DNA of 18,148 nt from Stephanodiscus triporus (GCA_036939755.1 JALLAZ010000269.1:1-18148), one strand, 5' to 3'; shown: positions 1 through 10,114, counted from the stretch's first letter. Made by a program: numbers and translations. Notes: generated by a model not told the origin, from the letters alone.

Positions 1-137
1 CAAGTGAAAGTTTTACCTGGCCAAAGATACCTGAGATTTTGCCTGGTCCAATAACGACCTAGGATTTAAACGGCAAAAAACCGCCACCTAGTAGTTTGGA
101 CGGCCTAACCTACTGTATTTTACCTATTTTCCCAAAT

Positions 138-142
<5 letters not shown>

Positions 143-168
<26 letters not shown>
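143..168. repeat. (AG)13 dinucleotide microsatellite in the 5' flank of the ADCK gene
   Basis: A perfect run of 13 AG units ends 40 bp before the ATG at 209. It lies in the presumed core promoter or 5' UTR of the ADCK-like gene. A purine/pyrimidine tract here could affect transcription, but nothing in the sequence proves a role. No TATA box was recognised next to it. Confidence 0.9.
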
Positions 169-208
169 GGCGGGCCAAACCACACCAAAACCATCGCCGT
201 CGCAGTCG

Positions 209-2301
209 ATGGCCGCTAGCGCAAGAGTAAAAAACTATTGTACTACAGCAAGGCTCGGCATTCAGCTCGCCATGTCCTCGGCCAGCCTCGGAGCGGCCCG
301 TCTCGTCGCCCGTCGGACGGTGGCGACGGTCGTCGGGACCTCCGCCGCATTCGCCGCGTCCCTTACCCTGTACTCGAAGACGGACGGGGGATTGGGATTC
401 GGCAGGGAGGTCAAATTCTGGCACGACGTTGGGCCGGTGGTGTTTGATTACTGGTGGAACCTCCACGACTCGAGTCCGAAGGTCAGGCTGGGGGCCGTGC
501 GTTCTTCGTCGTCGGAGGGAGGAACGGAAGGAGGAGACGAGGGCGCGGCGGTGGGTACGAGGGTGGAGTCTAGGGAGAAAATCGACATCGCAAACGAGCT
601 ACACGATCGCAACGCTCCCAAGATTTTCCATTCAATGGTAAGCCTCGGCGGTCTGTACATCAAGCTGGGACAGGTGCTGAGCGTCACGGCCATTCCAGTG
701 CCGGAGCAATATCGCGTCCTGTTTCGGACGCTCCAATCGGACGTGCCGAACTCGTGCGACTACGAGTCGGTGATCCGTCCGACTCTGGAACGGGAGCTGG
801 GCGTCGCGTCCCTCGACGAGATATTCGAACGCATCGATGAGGCGCCGTGCGGCGCGGCGAGCATCGGACAGGCGCACAGGGCCGTGCTCAAGAGCACGGG
901 GGAGGAGGTGATAGTGAAAGTTCAGTATCCGGACGCCGGGTGGAAAATACCCGCCGACGTGAGGTGCGTCGGCGACTTCCTTTCCGTGTGCGTGTTCTTC
1001 GGCGTCGTCGACGAGGAGTCGTCGAAGTCGAGCTACGACGAGTTCGCCCGTCAATTCCTGTCGGAGTTGGACTACGAGAGGGAGAGGGAGAACCTGACTT
1101 CGGTACACCGGAGTTCGTTGGACCCGTCGGCGCCCTACCTACGACGAGGGGTGGTCGTGCCCCGCGCTCACGACGAACTGTGCACGGAACGGGTCGTCAC
1201 CATGACGTACCTTCCCGGTCCAAAAATCGAAGAGGAGGCGCGGCGGGGGCTCGCCACGTTGGGCGTGGACCCAGGGGTGGGGATGCGGGCGGTGGTCATG
1301 AAGACACGCGAGGGGATGACTGGGAACGACGAGTGGAATAATCGCCCGTCGTCCCACCCCCGGAAACGCGCGCTCCTGCGTCGCCTTGTGTCGGTCGATG
1401 CCGTCCTGTCGATCGTCAGATTCGCAAGGCGAATCGTCCTCTGGTCGACGGTGGTCGCCGTTAGTTGCGTCCGGGCGGCCCCGTCGCTCCTGGTGCCGGA
1501 CGACTGGAGGGAATGGGCCGACGAGAGAGAGAGTGCTGCGGTCAAGGCGGAACGATGGGGCTGGACGCGGGAGGCGGTGTCGGCTTTGTTCGACGTGCAC
1601 GGTTACCAGATATTGAACCAGGGCCTGTTCAGTGAGTTATTTCGTGCGACATTGTATCGTTGCACATCCGAAGCGACTCTTCGGTCGCCATCCACTAGGA
1701 TGGAACTCACGGATTCGACGATGAACATTCTGCAGATTCAGACCCACATCCGGGCAATATCCTCATTGTCCAGGACGAGAAAGATCTCTCAAAACGGCCG
1801 AAGATTGGTTTGAGTGAGTATTCAGAAATACCATATTACCACTTTGCCATTGGTGAACGAAATAAGTAAATCAACTTTGCCGTGACTGTTTTCACTGCTA
1901 AAGTTGACTATGGTCAAGTGAAGAGAATCGATACGCACGAAAGATTACGAGTGGCGAAATTGATACTTAGCATCGCCAACAAGGAGCCGGACGATGTCGT
2001 GGCCGACCATTTCCGCAATATGGGCATCAAAACTAGGACCGACTCGACAAGATTTCTGGCGGAATTTGGCAGGCTGATGTTCGGGCACTTCGAGACGAAG
2101 CACTTGGACCACGATTGGCATCGCGAGTTGCACAGGGAAGATCGGGTGCTTTACTTCCCGAACGAGCTGAGCATGGTATACAGGACGGCATTGCTGCTCA
2201 GGGGACTCGCGATGTCGCTGCAATTCAATCCGAGCGTCGGTGAAGAATGGAGACATCATGCGCAGGAGACTATCAAATTTTACGAAGCTGAACCGCACTA
2301 A
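209..2301 (+). CDS. ABC1/ADCK/UbiB-family atypical protein kinase, probably mitochondrial; three exons
   Basis: Proposed exons are 209-1631, 1736-1813 and 1904-2301 (632 aa). Introns of 104 and 90 bp start with GTGAGT or GTGAGTA and end in CAG or AAG. Family motifs seen in order: KxGQ (K152-Q155), QSDVP (176-180), the Ala-rich loop GAASIGQAH (~214-222) that replaces the Gly-rich loop in this family, the VIVK lysine (K237), the catalytic-loop motif NSDPHPGN (475-482) and the metal-binding motif as DYG (502-504) rather than DFG. Exon joining recreates NSDPHPGN and IDYGQ exactly, which supports the splice model. The first ~57 residues are rich in Ala, Arg and Ser and lack acidic residues, as in a mitochondrial presequence; Met22 is an alternative start. 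Residues ~365-435 form a basic and partly hydrophobic insertion before the catalytic loop. The family supports coenzyme Q or organelle lipid homeostasis. The subclade (ADCK1/5-like or COQ8-like) is unresolved, so no symbol is given. Confidence 0.9.
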
Positions 2302-2447
2302 GACCACAACTATGGATCATCTGCTGATTTGTCATTCACATTATCGCAAATAAGACGAATGAACGTTTTCTTAATTTAACTGCGACAATGTTCCCTCACA
2401 TCCCCATTGCCCAATCCGCAAGACTCAATCTGTTCATAGGTTTTTAC

Positions 2448-2453
2448 AATAAA
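2448..2453 (+). other. Candidate poly(A) signal AATAAA for the ADCK-like gene
   Basis: A canonical AATAAA hexamer lies 147 bp after the TAA at 2299-2301 and two bases before the last codon of the convergent HMG-box gene. If it is used, cleavage 10-30 nt downstream would fall inside the HMG coding sequence, so the two transcripts would overlap tail to tail. The match is exact, but use of the site is inferred. Confidence 0.45.
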
Positions 2454-2454
2454 A

Positions 2455-5400
2455 TCAGGACCCGTCATCTCCCCATCCATCATCCCCCAATTCACCACCT
2501 CGGATATTGTCGTGCGCATAAAAGGGAGGCACGGGCATCGACGTCCCCCCATGGGAGTTACCTGCGACTTGCCTGCGCATCATTTCGTCCATCATGCGCG
2601 AATTGGGCTGATTAGGACTGGGTTCGTTGCTGTTATTACATGAGCCGCCGGCGTTGCTGGCCATCCTTATCATCCTCATTTGATCCATCATTTGCGCTCG
2701 CAGTTCCATCATTTTTGCGCGCATTTCCATCACATTCTCGAGCGCTGCGGAGGGGGCCACGAGATCATCTTGGTGTCCCACGGCTCCAACCGATCTCACC
2801 ATTCCTTCCATTCCCCCTATGCCTCCTTCCATGCCAAAAATATTACCACCGTTCGAAAACGCACTGGCAGAATTGCCACCGCTGCCACGCATGAAAGAGG
2901 CATTGGCAGAACTGCCACCGCCGCCACCACCACGCATGAGCTGCTTCCAGCTATTCTCTTTGATCTCCTCCTTCAAAGTTAATAAGAACTGGTCTACTTC
3001 CATATCGAACTGTTCTTGAGACATGTCTGCGCCGCCATCAGGAGGATAATGAGCAGGTACATTCCCAACCCCTCTGCCCCCTGACAAGTTCATTCCGTAT
3101 TGTTCCAAGAATTTCCTCTGCATGGACGATGGAAGGCCGGAATCCTGCGGAAAACCATTCTGACCAGAGCCCTGCGACATCCCTCTCATGCCCTTGGCGC
3201 CCGAGGGGAAGGTTTCGCCCCGTTGATATGGATGCGTATCGCGATTCATTTCTTGCCATGACCCTGTTCCGTTGTTACAATTCCCCTTCATGTCGCTCTG
3301 CATTTCAATCTGCATGCGATGCATAGCCTCGGCCTCGGCCAAGGCGGCTAATTTATGCTGAAAGTCTGACGGCAAGTTCATGCTTTTCTTATCGCGCACA
3401 TTGAAGTCTGCAGTCACACGAGCCTTGTCCTTGCGGGGGTCGAATATGCGCTGATCCTCTGTCGGCTTCCTGAAAGTTTCCCGCATTCGCATGACCGCAT
3501 CGTCGAAAAAGCCTCGGACATCAGCCATGGAAGTTTCGTCGCCTCCCACGCCCCGGCTATCGAACGCGCCACCAGCCATCATGCGCGCTTCAGCCATGCG
3601 GGCCGCCAATAAGTTGGTCCGGTCGCCAGCGGGACTTCGAACTACGCCATTGTCATTCTTACCTCCACTATCTAGAAATCCAGGGAAAGAACCACTCATT
3701 CTTGCCATTTCCGCAAAGCGCCCACCCATCATATAATCGTTTACATCCATCATATCATCAACTCCTCCAAGGCGACTTTTATAGTCAAGGTGCTGATGAT
3801 TTTGATCGTCGGAAGTGAATGGTCTTCCTTCCAACTTGGTCTTTTTCTTGCTGGTTTCGGAGAAATCTTCATCAAAATCCCTCTTCAACTTTTTCTTGTT
3901 TTCGGATGTGCCTTGATCTACAGTCCTCTTCGCCTTTGTCGTTGAGGCACTCTTGACCGGAGGAGACAGATCAGTCCCATTTTCTTCTTTTAACAGCAAC
4001 ACCTTCGCCTTTGCATCCAACTCTGCCTTTTTCACCGCTTTCTTGTACTTATCAACTTCCTTCTTGTATACATCCAATTCCGCATGCGCCAATTTTTGGC
4101 AGTATTGCTTGATGTATGGGTCTGTTGTTTCAATATTTTTCCAATATGAAGATACCATCCTGGTCAAGTCCATGAAGCTGCAGGAGCCTTCTGTTTTGCG
4201 ATGTTTACGTTTCTGCTTGTGCCCGACGGAGTACCAGTGTTTCTCAAGCCGTAGATGCGAATAGCGTGCTGGTATGTCGGGATCATAAAAGTACTCGGAA
4301 TCAGTTTGTGGATCATCTGTGGGTGAAGCTTTTCCAGTGCGAGTAGTTGCCGTAGTGTCGCCTGTGATTACTGGTCCTGTCTTGCTCTCCCCTTCTGCAC
4401 TTGATGACAATGCATCCTTAACAATGTGATCTTCTGTGTGTTTACGGCCCTCACGAATTTCATTCAATATATATTCACGCTCTAATTGAAAGAATAGGTT
4501 GTAGAGCGAAAACGGACGTTTGGGTTTTTCCGGCATCACCGGCATCCCCGACAACCCCATCACAGCGAGGAGGGTGGAGGCTTGCTCCGAATTGAAGTCA
4601 GATTTGGGTGTCTTTGACTTCTTGGGAGGGGGGGGGTCAGTCTTCTTCTTGGATGCCTGAAATTCATCTCTTGACATCTTCGAGCTTGACATAGATTTCA
4701 TCGAGGATCCCTTATGGACAGTGTCTACATCAAGAGCATCGACAGTATTCATGCAAAAGGTGTCCTGATTGAAAGTGTTCACATTATTGTTGTCCATTCT
4801 TTCATTTCCTTCCTCGAGGCTTGTTAACAATGGTAGATTGCCCATCCGCTTCATGTTCTCTTTCAGTAGGGCCTCCATCATGTGATTGCGCACTTCTGCA
4901 TCCATGTCACGCTCACGCTGCAAGAATGACTTCTTAGGATTGCCAGGAGATTTGTGGTAAAGGTGGGAGGAATCTTCCATCATATCCAGAGAGAGCTTTC
5001 TCTTCCCGAGGTGTGCATAATGGTAGGCATCGTAAAGTGTTGACATTGAGGCTTTTGGCGGATTATTGCTCACATCACTTATTGTCTCGCTTCTATTAGC
5101 GCCCATTCCCATCATCGGGTTACCACCAGCCTTCATCGTCCTCAGCATGTGTTCCCATAACTCCGGATTCCTGAACACCATATCTCTGACTCCGTCCATC
5201 TCGCCACGGCCATCATCACGACAAGCAATATTATCCAAAACAGCCAAACTATTATTACCTCCACTATTGCGACTTGACAAAGCTTTCGGATAAATCGCTG
5301 GACTCATTTCCGGCATCAAACCTGAGTAGGGATCCCTCCCTAACGAGCCGAAACTACAGCCCATGGAGGCTTTATCGCGCACATCCCAGGAAGGACGCGA

Positions 5401-6720
5401 CGGGATTAGCATGTCGCTGAGCGGGACGCTGCTATTTGCGGTCATCGTCGGATCAGTGGAATAAATACCCGCGGCAAGCTTATTCATTGCCGTCCGCGCT
5501 TTTCTTAACTTCGCAGCCAGTCCACGTCTTCGTGGTAGGCAGACTTTTAGGTGATATTCCTCTGGAGAAATAGTTATTTGATTGCGTTTCTTCGAGAAAT
5601 CGTCTTCCTTTGGCAGATGACAGGTGTCCTGAGACAATCTCCTCCGAGGCATTTTGGGACGAAATCCTCCTATCATGGGGGACGCAGCCGGGACCTTCCC
5701 CTCGTCTTCGTTCTTGACAATTATAACAGCATCAGATGCCGTTAAGCCTTCGTTGGAGGTTGTCGGGGCATTGTCTTCGGAGGGAGATGCGATTTTTTCG
5801 TCATCATTAGTTTGGCGGCCAGCCAGGTTTCTCTCGTCGCAAGGTTCTATCTCTCCATTCTCTTTCTCAGCGGTGATGTCATTGCCTTCAATGCATCCTT
5901 CTTCCTCCTTCGCACCATCCTCTTTGTCCTCGTCGCGATAACCGTCGCCGTCCGCTGAATCATCGACGGGGGGTTTAACCTCCGAGAGGATCCCCCGCAT
6001 CGGGTCTGCTGAAGACGGCGCGCTCGCTCCTCCTTGATCATTCGCCCTCGGGGATGGCGCTGCTCCTTCATCGACGCCGTCGTCTCGCTCCTCCTCCGGA
6101 GTGAGCAAGGACTGGGCCGGAGGTTTACCCCTTTTGGAGTCGGCCACCGCAGTCGCCGCCACCAGCGGCGAGGGGAGGGATTCGACCGGGGAGGTGGTCT
6201 CCGCCGATGAGTATGGCGTACGCGCCGCATCTCCCTCGTCTCGCGTTCCCTCCCCCCCGGACGGCGACGACGCTCCTCCTCTCCCCCCCTCGTGGGACGA
6301 GGACGCCGATCCCGGATCCGCGGATCCGCCGTCCTCGGCTTCCTTTTCCTTCTCCCCCGCCGGGACGTCCCGGTCTTCGTTTTCGACTGCGACGACGACG
6401 ACGCCACCGTCGTCGGCGCACGGGATGGTCGACGCGGGCGCTGTCGTCCCGTCGTCGTCGTCCTTGGCGGACGTAGGCTTCGTCGCTGTTGCCGTCGTTG
6501 GCAGAACTGTCGCGCCGCGGCCATCGTCGCCTTCTTCATTCTTGGGGGGGTTCCGATCGCCTACTTCTACATTTTCCGTAATATAAAAAATAAGGGCGAA
6601 TATTTAAATTCGGGATTAATTGGGGGGGCGATTATTCTGAGGAGAGAGGAGAGGACTAAACAACTCAAAGCCGTCAAGTCTCAAGTTAAACTCACTATCA
6701 CCGTCGTCGCTCGCCATCAT
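2455..6720 (-). CDS. Large HMG-box nuclear protein, two exons
   Basis: Proposed model: complement(join(2455..6566,6696..6720)), 1378 aa. The long frame stays open upstream to a stop at 6604-6606 but has no ATG before 5998-6000. A 25-nt first exon at 6720-6696 (MMASDDGD plus one base) with donor GTGAGT and acceptor TGTAG joins it in frame, giving a start MMASDDGDKVGDRN. A second in-frame acceptor lies 6 nt further in. The first ~250 residues are acidic and low complexity. The HMG box starts at ~687 with KPKRPFSLYNLFFQLERE (helix 1). Helices 2 and 3 (FMDLTRMVSSYWK ... YKKEVDKYKK, ~801-855) follow a ~90-residue insertion. Lysine-rich stretches (KQKRKHRK, KKKLKR, KKKTK) look like nuclear localisation signals. 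The C-terminal third is rich in Met and Gly, with a likely helix of repeated Met/Arg/Glu. DNA binding or a chromatin role is inferred from the box alone. If the short exon is wrong, Met at 6000 is the fallback start. Confidence 0.85.
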
Positions 6721-7003
6721 TCAACTGTGAAACGTTTGCTCTCTCCCCTTCGCCTCTTGATGAAAATGATGGCGGGCTTATCCAGGGGCTGGTGTGCCGT
6801 TGGTTTTTGTGATAGATTTTTTTTTCAAGGCTACTTAAGGCTGTTCAAGTGCGAAAGAAAAAGTATTTAGCGGACACTTTGCGGCGAAGCTCAGCGGCTA
6901 GAGGCTGGAACATTTTTCTTGTAAAAAATATCCGAAGAGGCTGTGATGTGACTCACAGGTTACATACAATCTTGAATCAATAGTACTGGATCCTACAGCG
7001 GAA
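6721..7003. promoter_or_regulatory. 5' flank of the HMG-box gene
   Basis: This stretch precedes the ATG at 6720 on the minus strand and must hold at least part of that gene's promoter. I found no clear TATA box or named element. No ORF here carries a recognisable domain, and the plus-strand ORF running into it from 6292 is the antisense shadow of the HMG gene. Confidence 0.3.
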
Positions 7004-7004
7004 T

Positions 7005-7130
7005 ACTACTAGGGGTTTAGCCAAAATAATTTGGTAACGTAAAAATGGGTACATGAGTGGGTACATATCTACTTTATCTCACAAAAGACTTGGTGAAAGA
7101 AACAAGATCACCATGATGAAGCCGTTCGCC
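7005..7130. repeat. Dispersed repeat, copy A (partner at 12463-12620)
   Basis: The region contains TGGGTACATGAGTGGGTACATA in two halves at 7046-7067, an internal 12-bp duplication. It also has GGGGTTTAGCCAAAATAA around 7014-7031 and GAAAGAAACAAGATC and AAGCCGTTC further on. The same landmarks recur in the same order at 12463-12620; the 7046-7067 and 12508-12529 blocks match at 21 of 22 bases. Both copies lie upstream of minus-strand genes. Confidence 0.6.
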
Positions 7131-7269
7131 GGATCCCATGGCATGGCTATGTTATATTTAGCCAACCCCTCGCTGCAACCTCTTCGCGTTGGACTGTTTG
7201 AGCGTGCTATTGAAGGATTTTATTGAATTATGTAAATCAGCTAATAAAAAAATTAATCAGTACACTCAT

Positions 7270-7940
7270 CTATTTTATTTTATTTTTTAACCTCCTCCCA
7301 ACTCGATCGCCCCGAAATCGATGCAATCACGCTCCTCTCACATCCCTGTTAGGTCGCGCGTCCAGTATGATCCCCCCTCTGTCATGCCTGCATGTCTTTG
7401 GTTGGTTAGTCCAGGATCTGATTTATTTTCTTTATTTTTTGTCGCCTCATTTGCCGCCCCAATTGACGTGAAATCGTCCCCCCCACATGTGCCGCTGTCA
7501 TCGCATCTCATCACACTTACACTGTCTTTTGGATGGTTGCTGTTGTGTGTGTCTTCATGTGTTGGGACCGTGTACTATGGTCACAGAGTGTATTTTTTAT
7601 TATATTTTTTGTCGCTCCGGCTCCAACGCCATAAAAAACGACAGGTAATCGTCCTCCCCAACATACCGCCGCAGCCGAATCTGGTCAAAATATCCAACCC
7701 ATTGATGTTACTGTTTTTTGTTGGTTGTTGCCTTGGTTTGACTAGGGGCGGCTGCTTGAGGCATCCGGTACCTCTCTCTCTCTTTTTGGTTGCCCCATTT
7801 GCCACCCAAAATGACAGGAAAAATTCATTACACCTCGGGTGCATCTCATCACCACCCCCCCCCCCTTCAGCCAACCTTTGGTTGGTTGTTGTGTCTAACA
7901 AAATGGCTGCCACCTAAGGTTATGGTCCCTCCAATGTTTT
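7270..7940. repeat. Degenerate tandem repeat, about four units of 150-180 bp
   Basis: Four successive stretches begin near 7280, 7433, 7602 and 7783. Each starts with a T-rich tract followed by a GTCGCC/GTTGCC-like word, a CATTTGCCRCCC-like block, an AATTGACGTGAAA/AATGACAGGAAA-like block, a C-rich run and then a GGTTGGTTGTTG-like block (7398, 7531, 7717, 7878). Units are divergent, so the boundaries are approximate. An 11-bp C run (7855-7865) lies in the last unit. ORFs across this region have no recognisable domain. Confidence 0.45.
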
Positions 7941-8221
7941 ATTTTTTTATGGGTGCCTTTCAGCGCCCAAAACTTGGGAAAGGAGGGTGGTGAAACAAGC
8001 CACGCCCCCTAGCACCTGCACAGGACTCCTCATGGGGAGGTGCGGCGCCATGATTCAGTTTCATGGCAGATGTTGCCATGGAGAGCAAGGGGCAAAGCTG
8101 CTGGAGGCTGGGCGGTGGCGGCTAACTCGAGGTGGTGTTGTTCGCCGTGGTCCTCTTTTTTGGGCCCTTTCTATCCAGCTGAGAAAGTGCACCTCTATGT
8201 AGGAATCAGCTCAAGTACGAT
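7941..8221. other. Intergenic stretch with no supported feature
   Basis: The first bases (~7940-7965) resemble the start of a further degraded tandem unit. After that I see GC-richer sequence with short ORFs (for example 7987-8202) but no domain, splice pattern or RNA gene. Confidence 0.4.
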
Positions 8222-8383
8222 AGCCAATAATTTTGGCCAAACCCCAAAATATCTTCCTGGAGACTAAATCACCGTGAGGCTATCTACTAGCTAAATCCTC
8301 GAAAATATATTTGAATATTTTGGGAATAGCCAAATTATTTCGGCTATTCTACCGTTGGAGCCAGTAGATTTTGGCTAGACCCA
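8222..8383. repeat. Small palindromic repeat cluster of the GGTTTAGCCAAAAT motif family (MITE-like)
   Basis: The complement of 8222-8246 reads GGGGTTTGGCCAAAATTATT and matches the motif at 7014. A hairpin at 8324-8349 has perfect 8-bp arms, GAATAGCC and GGCTATTC. A further inverted copy, GATTTTGGCTAGACCC, ends near 8383. This AT-rich, self-complementary group resembles a decayed miniature inverted-repeat element. No target-site duplication could be assigned. Confidence 0.4.
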
Positions 8384-8385
8384 AT

Positions 8386-8678
8386 CTATGTGTACATTAT
8401 ATAGTAATAGATATCGTGCCATAGTACTATTCTCTCACCCACAGCCGGCCCACAGCCTCTGGGTCTCTTTTCTATAGGTAGTACCATACCTACGCGCTAT
8501 GATGAGCCCGGAACTACCACTACCTACGGACTGGTAGTCCAAGTTCTACGTAGCACGTAGAACTGGTATTAAACAGCATTACACATAGGGTTCCGGCGGG
8601 AACAAAAAACTCCTGCCCTGTAGAATTTCTACGTGGGAATAGTACGGAAATTTTATCTTGGAATTCCAAAGCATACCC
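8386..8678. other. Intergenic stretch with a 10-bp-arm hairpin at 8542-8564
   Basis: No gene is visible. A perfect inverted repeat, AGTTCTACGT / ACGTAGAACT with a 3-nt loop, occupies 8542-8564, and a smaller GGACT/AGTCC hairpin lies at 8528-8540. The minus ORF 8520-8846 across this area has no recognisable domain. Confidence 0.4.
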
Positions 8679-9556
8679 CACAAACATCATCACCATGGTG
8701 AGCCATTTGCGTTTGCTCCTCCTACGGCATGAATTTAATTTCCCACCCATTCCAATGCAAGGGCAACACGGATGAGGGGTTGGTCGAAGGGGCTGTCGCA
8801 CGGTTATAATTAACAGCTTTATTCTTACAGGTGCAGATACCCGCAATATCCATCCGCTTAGCTACTAGCTGAAGACATCAAAATTTAGCTGAGCACTTCA
8901 GCTTTAATTCTGCCATTTCACCTTTAAACAAAGCTCGTTGCACATCGATGAGCTGAGTAGAGGTTTTGTTTTTGTGTATGAAATCCTCACTTTTAGTTCG
9001 TGGTTGATTGTACCATAAGTTGCTAGCTAAAAGTTGTGTTTTGTTGTTGTTTTTTTCTATACCGCTATCAATACCATGGTGGCCGCAGGGGTGATATGAC
9101 ACAGGCACTCACCTGATGGCGGCATCAAGTGGCTTCCAATGAAGTCTTGGATGTGCTCCATAGGGCGATGTGCCCTGCATTGTACTGCCTTATCCGCATG
9201 GCCATCAAAACGGCCAGCAGCAATCAGCGTGCATTTTTTGTCATTGCTGTTTTTTGCGCACACAACCGTAGCTAAAGATCATGTTATGGTCAAAATAAAT
9301 TAAAGCGAAGAAATAACATTGTTTATTAATTAGTATGTTATTAGTCTATTTGTATCTTTTCACCATTGCTGATGGCGGGCGAGCATTAGTCAATAATAGA
9401 GTAGCTGTTTAGAATTAAATTAATTTAATTAAAAATGCGCAACAGCACTCTCAACCAACCCTTTGTCTACATTGCCCTTGCATTGGAATGGGCATATCCG
9501 CTAAATCCACACCGCTGGAGGGGGAAACGGCTCATCATGGTGGTGATGTTTGTGTG
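8679..9556. mobile_element. Putative non-autonomous element bounded by ~130 bp inverted repeats
   Basis: Sequence at 8679-8812 is repeated in inverted orientation at about 9425-9556. The strongest block is 21 bp and identical (8746-8766 against the complement of 9472-9492). Flanking blocks that also match are CACAAACATCA, CACCATG, TGAGCC, GGGTTGGT and GCTGTYGCRC, followed by TAATTAA. The outer ends are 878 bp apart. The interior holds no ORF with a transposase or other known domain. An 18-bp perfect palindrome (9413-9430) sits beside the inner end of the right copy. This looks like a MITE-type or foldback relic; target-site duplications were not found. Confidence 0.5.
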
Positions 9557-9956
9557 CTCTGATGCTGTGGCGGCGCATCATCGCCAGAACAGGGGAGCAT
9601 TTTGAGGGCCATAGACCCTATCAACTCCCACAAAAAGCATACCTGCTATCTCGGGGGGTTTTCCTCTATCCATCCAATGCGTCAGCGCGTGAGATTGCGC
9701 CTCGCATGGGTCTTAGGGCCCCATATTTGGCGGCGGCCATGGTCGGGTTGGTTGTGGCCCCGACCGCTGTTGACTATTTTTCCCCCGGGGGGAACCCTAA
9801 CAAATTGGGGATCGCCAGAAAGCTTTTACTGAGGACAATCATTTTCTTCTAGTTTGGGATGTTAGTTCTGTAGTAATTATGGAGAAACAGTGAATTTAGT
9901 TCCTAATTCGTACCTAGGATTGCTAATTACCTTAGATTCTTGTCTTATTTAGCTAG
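9557..9956. other. Intergenic stretch with no supported feature
   Basis: A plus-strand ORF at 9550-9852 starts with ATG, but its translation shows no family I recognise and it begins inside the right inverted repeat. I treat it as chance. The remainder is AT-rich. Confidence 0.35.
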
Positions 9957-9990
9957 TGTTTCTTATGCCCCGATGTTTCTTATGCCCCGA
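9957..9990. repeat. Perfect 17-bp tandem duplication (two units)
   Basis: TGTTTCTTATGCCCCGA occurs twice, head to tail and without mismatch, at 9957-9973 and 9974-9990. Confidence 0.9.
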
Positions 9991-10024
9991 ATACTACGGT
10001 AGAGAGATAATGATTTTATAATAT

Positions 10025-10114
10025 AAGTGGCTATTCTCCATCCATGCGTGCAATGTGTGGAAGGCAAGTGGCTATTCTCCGTCCGTCCATCCGTGCGTGC
10101 TACGGGTGGAAGGC
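10025..10114. repeat. Imperfect tandem duplication, period 41 bp
   Basis: AAGTGGCTATTCTCC occurs at 10025-10039 and again at 10066-10080. Each copy is followed by a related stretch ending in GTGGAAGGC. The second unit is longer because of extra GTCC/ATCC tetranucleotides. Confidence 0.75.

Noticed and set aside
6160..6162. GTG at 6162 as the start of the HMG-box protein
   Set aside because: GTG starts are not expected in nuclear genes, and the frame is open and protein-like further upstream to the proposed acceptor at 6566.
5847..6539. Arg/Pro-rich 230-aa minus-strand ORF
   Set aside because: It is an alternative frame of the GC-rich, low-complexity 5' part of the HMG-box gene. The Arg-rich composition is typical of shifted GAC/GTC codons.
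6292..6870. 192-aa plus-strand ORF
   Set aside because: It starts antisense to the HMG gene and crosses that gene's proposed first intron; no domain is visible.
7223..7993. Several ORFs in the tandem-repeat region as possible genes
   Set aside because: They follow the repeat units, have no domains and have homopolymer-rich composition.
9957..10114. Short tandem duplications considered as a CRISPR-like array
   Set aside because: Only two units each, no spacers of regular length, and the genome is eukaryotic.
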